In this document: positions 1 to 5,211 of the stretch, in pieces
Layout of the letters: every line of letters begins with the position of its first letter
How positions within the stretch are numbered: the first letter of the stretch is position 1
Assembly (NCBI GenBank): GCA_003538615.1
Contig: DPRT01000034.1
Span: 4,595 to 9,805, forward strand
Length of the DNA: 5,211 nucleotides
DNA from: Holophagaceae bacterium
GTDB taxonomy: Bacteria > Acidobacteriota > Holophagae > Holophagales > Holophagaceae
Direction: 5' to 3'
Translations under genes and position numbers: made by a program
Notes under the pieces: generated by a model
Database searches by the model: none
Told to the model about the DNA's origin: nothing
Seen by the model: only the letters and a program-made list of their open reading frames with translations

Positions 1-321
1 CGCAACATCGGCGCCATGCTGAACGCCGGCCTGCGCACCACGGACCTGGCCGCCCGCTACGGCGGCGAAGAGCTGACCCTGGTCCTGCCCCACACGGACA
101 TCCCCGCGGCGCTCCAGGTGGCCGAGGGTCTGCGCCAGAAGTTCGCCGAGCTCGACCACGTCCTGGACGGCGTCACCATCCGGAAGACCGCCAGCATGGG
201 CCTTGCGGCCCGCGATGGCCAGGGCGAGATGCCCAACGCCGAGGACCTCCTCAAGCACGCCGACGAAGCCCTCTACCGGGCCAAGCAGGGCGGGAGGAAC
301 CGCGTGGAAGTGGCGGAGTAG
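1..321 (+). CDS. GGDEF-domain diguanylate cyclase, C-terminal fragment (5' end outside window)
   Basis: This is the last 106 codons of a gene that begins before the window; it ends at TAG 319-321. GGDEF enzymes condense two GTP into the second messenger c-di-GMP. The fragment carries the active-site loop in the form RYGGEEL (GGEEL at bases 61-75), a GGEEF-type variant expected to be catalytically competent. RTTD (bases 34-45) lies exactly five residues upstream, the position of the allosteric I-site RxxD that binds c-di-GMP and gives product inhibition. Further on are the conserved strand TASMGLA (typically VTxSxGxA in the family) and the closing signature ALYRAKQGGRNRV. The domain therefore ends the protein, with no EAL domain after it. 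The sensory or receiver N-terminus is not visible, so the input signal cannot be named. The neighbouring metK converges on it and is probably unrelated in function. Confidence 0.93.
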   Translation, partial: RNIGAMLNAGLRTTDLAARYGGEELTLVLPHTDIPAALQVAEGLRQKFAELDHVLDGVTIRKTASMGLAARDGQGEMPNAEDLLKHADEALYRAKQGGRNRVEVAE

Positions 322-329
322 CTGAAAAC

Positions 330-365
330 CTACTTCGCGGCCTTCTTCAGTGCCTCGACCTTGGC
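330..365 (-). other. Short stretch resembling a second copy of the metK 3' end
   Basis: Read on the - strand, this stretch encodes QAKVEALKKAAK followed by TAG (the QA pair at 363-368). The true metK ends [15 protein letters not shown]. The KVEAL codons match at 14 of 15 bases (GCA for GCG at alanine), and both tails stop five residues later. The frame stays open upstream to the metK stop but is not the metK frame, and it has no start signal of its own. It could be a leftover 3' end displaced by insertion of the hairpin block, the tail of another lost gene, or a chance match, since Ala/Lys/Glu helices are common protein ends. I do not call it a gene. Confidence 0.3.
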
Positions 366-367
366 TT

Positions 368-459
368 GGACCTCCGGTCCTCGGGGCTGCGCCCCCGCCT
401 CGGGCTTCGCCCGAGCGGCCCTATCCTCCCTTCGCTTCGCTGCGGTCGGATGGTATCCG
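368..459. repeat. Array of four small perfect hairpins between convergent genes
   Basis: Four perfect inverted repeats, each with a 3-nt loop, lie in a 92-bp block: GGACC-TCC-GGTCC (368-380), GGGGC-TGC-GCCCC (383-395), CTCGGGC-TTC-GCCCGAG (399-415) and CGGAT-GGT-ATCCG (447-459). The first three are only 2-3 bases apart. The block fills most of the gap between the GGDEF stop and the metK stop. None is followed by a good T tract, so a classical intrinsic terminator is not shown, though the folded RNA could help end or protect either transcript. The architecture is like dispersed extragenic palindromic elements (REP-like), but copy number elsewhere in the genome cannot be seen here. Confidence 0.6.
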
Positions 460-477
460 TCCTGAACGGCGCGAGGC

Positions 478-1620
478 TCAGCGGGCCGCGGCCCGCAGCG
501 CCTCGACCTTATCCGTCTTCTCCCAGCTGAACTCGGGGCGGCCGAAGTGGCCGTAGGCGGCGGTGGCGCGATAGATGGGCTTGCGCAGATCCAGGGCCTC
601 GATCATGGCCTTGGGGGTGCAGCTGAAGACCTCGCGCACGGCGCGCACGATGGCCTCGTCCGAAACCCGGCCGGTGCCGAAGGTGTCCACGGCGATGGAC
701 ACGGGCTCGGCCACGCCGATGGCGTAGGCCAGCTGGATCTCGCAGCGGTCCGCCAGGCCCGCGGCCACGATGTTCTTGGCGATGTAGCGGCCCATGTAGG
801 CGGCGCTCCGGTCCACCTTGCTGGGATCCTTGCCCGAGAAGGCGCCGCCGCCGTGGTGGCCGCTGCCGCCGTAGGTGTCCACGATGATCTTGCGGCCCGT
901 GAGCCCCGTGTCGCCCATGGGCCCGCCCACCACGAAGCGCCCGGTGGGGTTCACGTGGTAGATGGTGTCCTTGTCCAGCAGATCCGCTGGCAGGCTGGCC
1001 TTGATCACGTCCTGGAGGATGCTGTCGCGGATGGTGTTCTGGGTGACATGCTCATCGTGCTGGGTGGAGATCACGACGGTGTGGATGCGCTTCACCTTGT
1101 CGCCGTCGAACTCCACCGTGACCTGGGACTTGCCATCGGGCCGCAGCCAGGGCAGCTGCCCGGTCTTGCGGACTTCGGAGAGCTTCCGCGTCAGGAGGTG
1201 GGAGAACTGGATCGCAGCGGGCATCAGCTCGGGGGTGTCCTGGCAGGCGTAGCCGAACATGAGGCCCTGGTCGCCGGCGCCGCCGGTGTCCACACCCATG
1301 GCGATGTCCGGGCTCTGCTGGTCGATGGTCACCATGACCGCGCAGGTGGCATGGTCGAAGCCCTTGATGTGGTGGTCGTAGCCGATGTCCTTCACCACGT
1401 CCCGCACCAGCTGCGCCACGGGGATGTAGGTCTCCGTGGTGATCTCGCCTGCCACCAGCACCAGGCCCGTGGTCAGCAACGTCTCGCAGGCCACGCGGCT
1501 GCGGGGATCGTCCTTGAGGGCCGCGTCCAGCACGGCATCCGAGATCTGGTCCGCCATCTTGTCGGGATGCCCCTCGGTGACGCTCTCGGATGTGAAAAGG
1601 TGATGCCCCTGGGCAGCCAT
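478..1620 (-). CDS. metK: S-adenosylmethionine synthetase (methionine adenosyltransferase)
   Basis: MetK is a cytoplasmic enzyme that makes S-adenosylmethionine from methionine and ATP, releasing phosphate and pyrophosphate; it supplies the cell's methyl donor. The product is 380 residues, close to the roughly 384 of the E. coli enzyme. Family landmarks in order are [18 protein letters not shown] (15-32, with the substrate-binding His18, Asp20 and Lys21), [12 protein letters not shown] (114-125, signature 1), [17 protein letters not shown] (236-252), [20 protein letters not shown] (256-275, signature 2 and P-loop-like segment) and the C-terminal [11 protein letters not shown]. No key residue is missing. 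I choose ATG 1618-1620 because it gives the usual MetK N-terminus and has GAGGAG six bases upstream; an in-frame ATG at 1693-1695 would add 25 atypical residues spanning the leader hairpin. The gene stands alone, convergent with the GGDEF gene and divergent from the lipoprotein gene. Confidence 0.97.
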   Translation of the reverse strand: MAAQGHHLFTSESVTEGHPDKMADQISDAVLDAALKDDPRSRVACETLLTTGLVLVAGEITTETYIPVAQLVRDVVKDIGYDHHIKGFDHATCAVMVTIDQQSPDIAMGVDTGGAGDQGLMFGYACQDTPELMPAAIQFSHLLTRKLSEVRKTGQLPWLRPDGKSQVTVEFDGDKVKRIHTVVISTQHDEHVTQNTIRDSILQDVIKASLPADLLDKDTIYHVNPTGRFVVGGPMGDTGLTGRKIIVDTYGGSGHHGGGAFSGKDPSKVDRSAAYMGRYIAKNIVAAGLADRCEIQLAYAIGVAEPVSIAVDTFGTGRVSDEAIVRAVREVFSCTPKAMIEALDLRKPIYRATAAYGHFGRPEFSWEKTDKVEALRAAAR

Positions 1621-1626
1621 GCCTGA

Positions 1627-1632
1627 CTCCTC
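1627..1632 (-). promoter_or_regulatory. Ribosome binding site of metK
   Basis: GAGGAG on the - strand, six bases before ATG 1618-1620. It decides the metK start in favour of the conserved N-terminus over the longer in-frame ATG at 1693-1695. Confidence 0.75.
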
Positions 1633-1636
1633 GGTA

Positions 1637-1658
1637 CCCTCAGGAGACTCCTGGAGGG
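1637..1658 (-). promoter_or_regulatory. Hairpin in the metK leader, just upstream of its ribosome binding site
   Basis: In metK RNA sense the stretch reads CCCTC-C-AGGA-GTC-TCCT-GAGGG: a nine-pair stem with one bulged C and a 3-nt loop, ending four bases before the GAGGAG ribosome binding site. CTCCT in its 3' half is also complementary to AGGAG of the ribosome binding site, so two mutually exclusive pairings can be drawn. That could affect translation. It does not match a SAM riboswitch class that I can recognise, and no ligand is claimed. Confidence 0.4.
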
Positions 1659-1665
1659 AACGCCA

Positions 1666-1671
1666 AGTATA
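1666..1671 (-). promoter_or_regulatory. Possible -10 element of the metK promoter
   Basis: TATACT on the - strand matches the sigma-70-type -10 consensus at five of six positions and is the best AT-rich hexamer in an otherwise GC-rich leader. It would place the start of transcription near 1659 and leave a leader of about 40 nt that contains the hairpin. No convincing -35 hexamer sits 16-18 bases upstream, so the call rests on the -10 alone. Confidence 0.35.
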
Positions 1672-1717
1672 TCCCGGGGACGCCCGTCCATACACCTTTC
1701 GGATGACGCGTGAAACC

Positions 1718-1747
1718 TTGCCATGCGCTAGCCTTGAAGACTAAGGT
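1718..1747 (+). promoter_or_regulatory. Possible promoter of the coiled-coil lipoprotein gene
   Basis: TTGCCA (1718-1723; five of six to TTGACA) is followed after 18 bases by TAAGGT (1742-1747; fits the TAnnnT pattern of GC-rich genomes). Transcription would start near 1754, about 48 bases before the ATG. An inverted repeat GGTGG-N7-CCACC (1745-1761) overlaps the -10 and start region and could be an operator or merely a weak hairpin. Confidence 0.35.
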
Positions 1748-1791
1748 GGGGTGTCTCCACCCTCGAAACGCCCAACCCACGCCCCCCCTGT

Positions 1792-1797
1792 GGAGGA
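1792..1797 (+). promoter_or_regulatory. Ribosome binding site of the coiled-coil lipoprotein gene
   Basis: GGAGGA, with four bases before ATG 1802-1804. It fixes the start there rather than at the in-frame ATG at 1751, which would put 17 extra residues ahead of a normal lipoprotein signal peptide and has no comparable site. Confidence 0.75.
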
Positions 1798-1801
1798 ACC
1801 C

Positions 1802-2935
1802 ATGACTCCCTTCCGACGCCCGACTTTGGCCCTGGCCCTGATGGCCGCGTCCTTCCTGATGGTGTCCACCGCCTGCAAGCGGGAGGATCCGCAGATCCGG
1901 GAACTGACCCAGAAGGCCGCCGAGGCCGACAAGGCCAGCCAGCAGCTGAACCAGGCCGGGTCCGAGCAGCAGAAGAAGCTGGCCCAGGCCGGCGTCAACG
2001 ACGTCAAGCCCAACGCGGAAACGCTGCAGCTCACCGACGAGCAGAAGAAGGCGCTCGAAGAGCGCATCAAGAACGAGAAGAACAGCTCCTACCAGGCCCT
2101 GCTCCAGGAAGTGTTGGACAAGGACAAGGAGATCAAGGACCTCAACACCAAGCTCGCCAAGCTCAAGGCCGACCTTCCGAAGCCCGATGTGGCGAAGCTC
2201 AACGACAGCCACTACGGCATGGCCTTGCGGTTCCTGAAGAAGAAGGGCGTGCCCGAAGCCGAGGCCAAGAAGCTGGTGAGCCGCGTGGCCATCATGGAGA
2301 AGCTGGCTCCCGGCTTCGAGGTCTACCACTTCTACGCCAACGGCAACTATGGCACTTGGGTCGCCCAGGGCCGCGCCAGGATCACGCCCAACGACCTGAT
2401 GCGCCAGGAGCGCGAAAAGATCGAAGGCGAGCGCGACGAGGCCGTGGCCCAGAACGAGAAGCTGCAGGAGGAGGTCACCGACCTCGAAAGCCAGAAGCAG
2501 AAGATCACGGAGGAGATCACCACCCTCCAGAACGAGCGCATCAACCTCATTGAGGAGCGCACCAAGCTCCAGGCCGACAACGCCGGCCAGCTGGCCAAGC
2601 TCAACTCCCTGCACTACGTCGTCGGCACCCGCGAAAGCCTCAAGGCCGAAGGCGTGATCGAAATCCCCGTCTTCGCCAAGGACCGGGCCGGCAAGAACTG
2701 GCGAGACGAAGTCTTCACCCAGAGCCTGGACCTCCGTTCGGCCAAGACCATCACCATCAAGGCGGCCGACCTGGGCCTGAAGAAGATCGGCAAGGTCAAC
2801 GTGGTGCCCGGCTCCTACCTCAAGGATGAGCACTACAAGCTCACCATCAGCCCCGACAAGCTGAGCGCCGTCGTGGAGCTCATCACGGTGAGCCGCTTTA
2901 AGAACGACAAGGTCGTCTTCGCCGTCACGGATTGA
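1802..2935 (+). CDS. Coiled-coil lipoprotein with two diverged repeat modules, function unknown
   Basis: Function not recognised. The 377-residue product starts with a signal peptide: arginines at 5-6, a hydrophobic core at 8-21, and a lipobox-like STAC with Cys25 as the lipidation site. The residue after Cys is Lys, not the Asp that retains lipoproteins in the inner membrane of enteric bacteria, so an outer-membrane anchor is likely. The mature part alternates: helical/coiled-coil region (about 30-125, with a break near 64-78), a globular module starting KLNDSHY (132), a strong Glu/Lys/Gln-rich coiled coil (about 200-262), and a second globular module starting KLNSLHY (266) and running to the C-terminus. 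The last module, with VVGTRESLKAEGVIEIP and a Lys/Asp-rich beta-like tail, recalls coiled-coil lipoproteins of Bacteroidota whose tails read roughly YYVVGTKKELKEKGI; this is from memory. A structural cell-envelope role is plausible but not shown. It is probably transcribed alone, ending at the terminator at 2959-2993. Confidence 0.85.
   Translation: MTPFRRPTLALALMAASFLMVSTACKREDPQIRELTQKAAEADKASQQLNQAGSEQQKKLAQAGVNDVKPNAETLQLTDEQKKALEERIKNEKNSSYQALLQEVLDKDKEIKDLNTKLAKLKADLPKPDVAKLNDSHYGMALRFLKKKGVPEAEAKKLVSRVAIMEKLAPGFEVYHFYANGNYGTWVAQGRARITPNDLMRQEREKIEGERDEAVAQNEKLQEEVTDLESQKQKITEEITTLQNERINLIEERTKLQADNAGQLAKLNSLHYVVGTRESLKAEGVIEIPVFAKDRAGKNWRDEVFTQSLDLRSAKTITIKAADLGLKKIGKVNVVPGSYLKDEHYKLTISPDKLSAVVELITVSRFKNDKVVFAVTD
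2195..2257 (+). repeat. First copy of internal protein repeat in the coiled-coil lipoprotein
   Basis: Encodes residues 132-152, starting KLNDSHY and ending LKKKGVPE. It matches residues 266-287 at 11 of 21 aligned positions with a single one-residue gap. It directly follows the first coiled-coil region. Confidence 0.55.
2597..2662 (+). repeat. Second copy of internal protein repeat in the coiled-coil lipoprotein
   Basis: Encodes residues 266-287, starting KLNSLHY and ending LKAEGVIE. It starts 134 residues after the first copy and directly follows the second coiled coil, so each copy sits at the same place relative to a helical stalk. Confidence 0.55.
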
Positions 2936-2958
2936 CCTACGATAGTCCTACCCGAAGT

Positions 2959-2993
2959 AAGGCTGAGGCCCCTCCCGGGGGCCTCAGCCTTTT
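2959..2993 (+). terminator. Intrinsic terminator after the coiled-coil lipoprotein gene
   Basis: Perfect 14-bp stem AAGGCTGAGGCCCC (2959-2972) and its complement (2978-2991) around the loop TCCCG. The run TTTT at 2990-2993 overlaps the end of the stem and is followed by AT. It starts 23 bases after the stop codon and separates this gene from the lipase gene. Confidence 0.9.
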
Positions 2994-3067
2994 ATGTGGC
3001 AATTCCCATTCGGGCCGCCTATCGTCATCAAACTAATCCTCGAATTCCTTCCCCAAACCCCACCCAT

Positions 3068-3074
3068 GAGGTGA
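3068..3074 (+). promoter_or_regulatory. Ribosome binding site of the lipase gene
   Basis: GAGGTGA is a close match to the anti-Shine-Dalgarno complement, its GAGG core lying seven bases before ATG 3079-3081. An in-frame TGA at 3067-3069 means no longer start is possible nearby. Confidence 0.75.
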
Positions 3075-3078
3075 TGCG

Positions 3079-5211
3079 ATGAATCCACGCTTGAACCAAG
3101 CGGCCCTTGGGGCTTCCCTGCTGGTGTTTCTCGCCTGCAGCGGCGGCGGCGATTCCAAGGCCCCCTCCATCGTCACGGGCACCGGCCAGATGCCGAGCTC
3201 CACTGCGCCCGTCTTCGACCCGGCGAGCGCCAAGATCCCCCTCCCGAACATCCTGGCCACCGCCACTGCTCCGAACCCCCTCACGGGCCGGGCGGCGAAC
3301 ACCCCCATGACCCCGCCCGAGGCCCTGGCCTACGTAAACCTGAAGGAGATGGGCGGCACCAACGCCGTCGCAGGCCTGAATGCCCCGATCTACCTCCAGT
3401 TCAATGCGGCGGTGGACGCCGCCACCGTCACTCCGGCCAACATCAAGGTGTTCCAGCTGTCGACCGATGCGGCCGGCACCGAGAATGCCGCCCTCGGCTT
3501 CGCCGATGTCTCGGGCATGTTCACCTACCAGTACACCGCGGGCGGCACGGACCTCTTCCTGTTCCCGAACTTCCCGCTGCTGCCCGGGACCCGCTACCTC
3601 TATGTGGTGACCAACCGCGTGAAGGATGCGGCCGGCCTGCCCATCTCCGCCTCCCCCTACTTCGAGGCCCTCAAGGCCACGACGCCGCTCACAGGCACCT
3701 TCGCGGCCCTGGAGGCCGTCCGGGCCAACGTCATGAGCGGAACGAACATCGCGCTCTCCGGCTACGCCAAGGTGATGGACGACCTGATCACCGCCAGCGC
3801 GACCACCACGGTGGCCAAGCGCGCCGACATCGCCGTGATGGGCCGCTTCATCACCACCGGCGCCGGTTTCATCGTGCCGAACCCCGCCGCCCCCAACACG
3901 CGCATCCCCGTGGAGAGCGCCCTCCGCTCCTTCGCTGCGGGTGCCACCCTCGGCGGCCTGTCCGGCAAGACCTGGACGAACACCGTGGCCGTCACCACCA
4001 CCTTCGACCGCGGCGGCGTGAACCCCAATCCCGACGCCTACTGGACCGCCGTGATGGGAACCACCACCGCCGCCCCGGCCACCGTGGGCACCGTGATCCT
4101 CGGCACCCTCAACAGCGCCGACCTCTCCGTGGACCCGGTGATCGTCGCCGCCAACGCGACCGTGGCGGGCGGCAACCTCACGGGCGTCACCGGCGCCTAC
4201 AACCCCGCCGCCGGCGTGGTGCAGCCCTACCGGACCGCCGGCGCCCTCACGAGCTACTACCACGTGCCGCGCAGCATCCCCTTCGTCTACATCGCCCCCA
4301 CCACCGGATCCAACTGGCCCCTCGTGATCTACCAGCACGGCATCACCAGCCGGAAGGAGACGGTCATCGCCCTGGCCCAGACCCTCACCACCGTCGGCCG
4401 GGCCGTGATCGCCATCGACCTGCCCCTGCACGGCGCGCTGGCGGTCCCCACGCACACCACCGGCACCGTCTGGGGCCAGGACTTCATGGCCATCGGCGCC
4501 CCGCTCGCCACCCGCTCCAACATCCAGCAGGCCGCCTTCAACCTGCACCGGCTGGAACTCACCGTGGCCACCGGCGGCCTCGCCGCCCTGTCCGCCCCGC
4601 CGTCCAACACCGGCATGCGCTTTGTCGGCCACAGCCTCGGCGCCATCGTCGGGACCTACTACCTGGCCGGCAACACCACCCTGGCCACCACCGGCGCCCC
4701 CTATACCCAGACCACCCTCGATGCCGACATGAAGGGCTACCTGGCCGTGCCCGGCGGCCGCACCGCCTACCTCATCCAGAACAGCCCCTCCTTCGGCCCC
4801 TCCGTGGACGCAGGCCTGGCGGCGGTGGGCATCGTCAAGAACTCCCCCACCTACCACCAGTTCTTCCAGGTGACCCAGAGCGTGGTGGATCCGGCGGATC
4901 CCGCGACCATGACCACTCCCCTGGCTGCGGGCCTGCCCAGCCGCCTCTCCAACCGGGTGGTCATCCAGGAATCCGTGGGTGACACGGTCATCAGCAACCC
5001 CTACACCCGGTACCTCGGCAACGCCCTCGGCGGCCGCGAAGTCCTCGGCGCCGCCGGTGCCGCCGTGGCCCCCGGCTTCAAGCAGCTGGCCTACACCGCG
5101 GGCGGCACTCCGGCCCACGCCGCCGGCGTGCCTGCCCAGTTCATGTTCACGCTCACCGGCGGCGCCCCGGCGGCCAAGGTGGCCAATGCCGCCACCACGG
5201 CGGCCGACACC
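3079..5211 (+). CDS. VolA/Pla-1/cef-type lipoprotein lipase, 3' end outside window
   Basis: The frame is open for 711 codons and runs off the right edge. The product is a predicted surface or periplasmic lipid esterase. It opens with a lipoprotein signal peptide (LLVFLAC, Cys20; then SGGGD, with Ser at +2 favouring the outer membrane) and a Pro/Thr/Ala-rich linker to about residue 75. Residues 75-200 look like the Ig-like N-terminal domain of bacterial virulence-factor lipases (Big_5-like): IYLQFNAAVDAATVTPANIK at 104-123 and PLLPGTRYLYVV with VKDAAGLPI at 166-189. The alpha/beta-hydrolase part has YQHGITS (oxyanion region, 418-424), IDLPLHG (446-452), the nucleophile elbow GHSLG with Ser519, and ESVGDTVISN with Asp635 as probable acid. 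The catalytic His is not settled: His680 is one candidate, but in this family I expect it near the C-terminus, possibly beyond the window. The middle section, about 200-400, is Ala/Thr/Gly-rich and poor in motifs. The true lipid substrate is unknown. Confidence 0.85.
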   Translation, partial: MNPRLNQAALGASLLVFLACSGGGDSKAPSIVTGTGQMPSSTAPVFDPASAKIPLPNILATATAPNPLTGRAANTPMTPPEALAYVNLKEMGGTNAVAGLNAPIYLQFNAAVDAATVTPANIKVFQLSTDAAGTENAALGFADVSGMFTYQYTAGGTDLFLFPNFPLLPGTRYLYVVTNRVKDAAGLPISASPYFEALKATTPLTGTFAALEAVRANVMSGTNIALSGYAKVMDDLITASATTTVAKRADIAVMGRFITTGAGFIVPNPAAPNTRIPVESALRSFAAGATLGGLSGKTWTNTVAVTTTFDRGGVNPNPDAYWTAVMGTTTAAPATVGTVILGTLNSADLSVDPVIVAANATVAGGNLTGVTGAYNPAAGVVQPYRTAGALTSYYHVPRSIPFVYIAPTTGSNWPLVIYQHGITSRKETVIALAQTLTTVGRAVIAIDLPLHGALAVPTHTTGTVWGQDFMAIGAPLATRSNIQQAAFNLHRLELTVATGGLAALSAPPSNTGMRFVGHSLGAIVGTYYLAGNTTLATTGAPYTQTTLDADMKGYLAVPGGRTAYLIQNSPSFGPSVDAGLAAVGIVKNSPTYHQFFQVTQSVVDPADPATMTTPLAAGLPSRLSNRVVIQESVGDTVISNPYTRYLGNALGGREVLGAAGAAVAPGFKQLAYTAGGTPAHAAGVPAQFMFTLTGGAPAAKVANAATTAADT

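Noticed and set aside
350..556. Small + strand frame across the hairpin block and the metK 3' end
   Set aside because: It consists of translated palindromes plus antisense of metK and has no start signal.
547..1626. Open frame of 359 codons on the + strand
   Set aside because: It lies antisense to metK, whose motifs are all present on the - strand; the translated product is low-complexity Gly/Val/His/Leu without family features.
1621..1801. SAM riboswitch upstream of metK
   Set aside because: The likely leader is about 40 nt and I cannot match it to the conserved core of a SAM riboswitch class; only a plain hairpin is supported.
1640..2833. Open frame of 397 codons on the - strand
   Set aside because: It is antisense to the coiled-coil lipoprotein gene; its Leu/Gly/Val-rich product is the reverse of Glu/Lys/Gln codons (CTC, CTT, CTG) and not a real membrane protein.
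2997..3012. Sigma-54-like promoter TGGCAA-N5-ATTC before the lipase gene
   Set aside because: The -24 GG is present but the -12 GC is not (TC instead), and the site overlaps the end of the upstream terminator region.
2996..3025. Sigma-70-like promoter GTGGCA-N18-TATCGT before the lipase gene
   Set aside because: Both hexamers match only four of six positions; too weak to list, although some promoter is expected in this 143-bp gap because of the terminator.
3071..3076. Alternative starts GTG 3071 and ATG 3074 for the lipase gene
   Set aside because: They share a frame that meets TGA at 3080-3082, overlapping the true start; they cannot encode the lipase.
3028..5118. Open frame of 696 codons on the - strand
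   Set aside because: It is antisense to the lipase gene, very rich in Gly, Ala, Val, His and Arg, with no recognisable domain, signal or ribosome binding site. It arises from the strong G/C bias at third positions of the real + frame.

Overview
The window is GC-rich bacterial chromosome with no sign of mobile DNA. Strong G/C bias at third codon positions, a bacterial-type MetK, a double-module coiled-coil lipoprotein and a VolA/Pla-1-like lipase suggest a Gram-negative (diderm) organism. Overall protein character reminds me of Acidobacteriota of the Holophagae/Geothrix type. That placement is inference from memory; a myxobacterial or other deltaproteobacterial source cannot be excluded.

Layout, left to right: (1) the 3' end of a GGDEF diguanylate cyclase gene on the + strand, cut by the left edge; (2) a 156-bp gap between convergent genes, holding four small perfect hairpins with 3-nt loops and a short stretch that resembles a second copy of the metK tail; (3) metK (S-adenosylmethionine synthetase) on the - strand, complete; (4) a 181-bp divergent intergenic region with promoter-like sites for both neighbours and a hairpin in the metK leader; (5) a complete + strand gene for a 377-residue coiled-coil lipoprotein, closed by a strong intrinsic terminator; (6) a + strand gene for a large lipoprotein lipase of the VolA/Pla-1/cef type, open through the right edge. 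Because gene 6 has no stop in the window, a simple stop-to-stop search misses it and instead shows a long spurious frame on the opposite strand.

The genes do not form one operon. metK is housekeeping (methionine to SAM). The GGDEF protein would make c-di-GMP. The two + strand genes on the right both encode predicted outer-membrane or surface lipoproteins, but the terminator between them suggests separate transcription. The points most worth a second look are the internal duplication in the coiled-coil lipoprotein, the hairpin array beside metK, and the duplicated metK-like tail next to it. I see no clear evidence for a wholly new multi-gene system.
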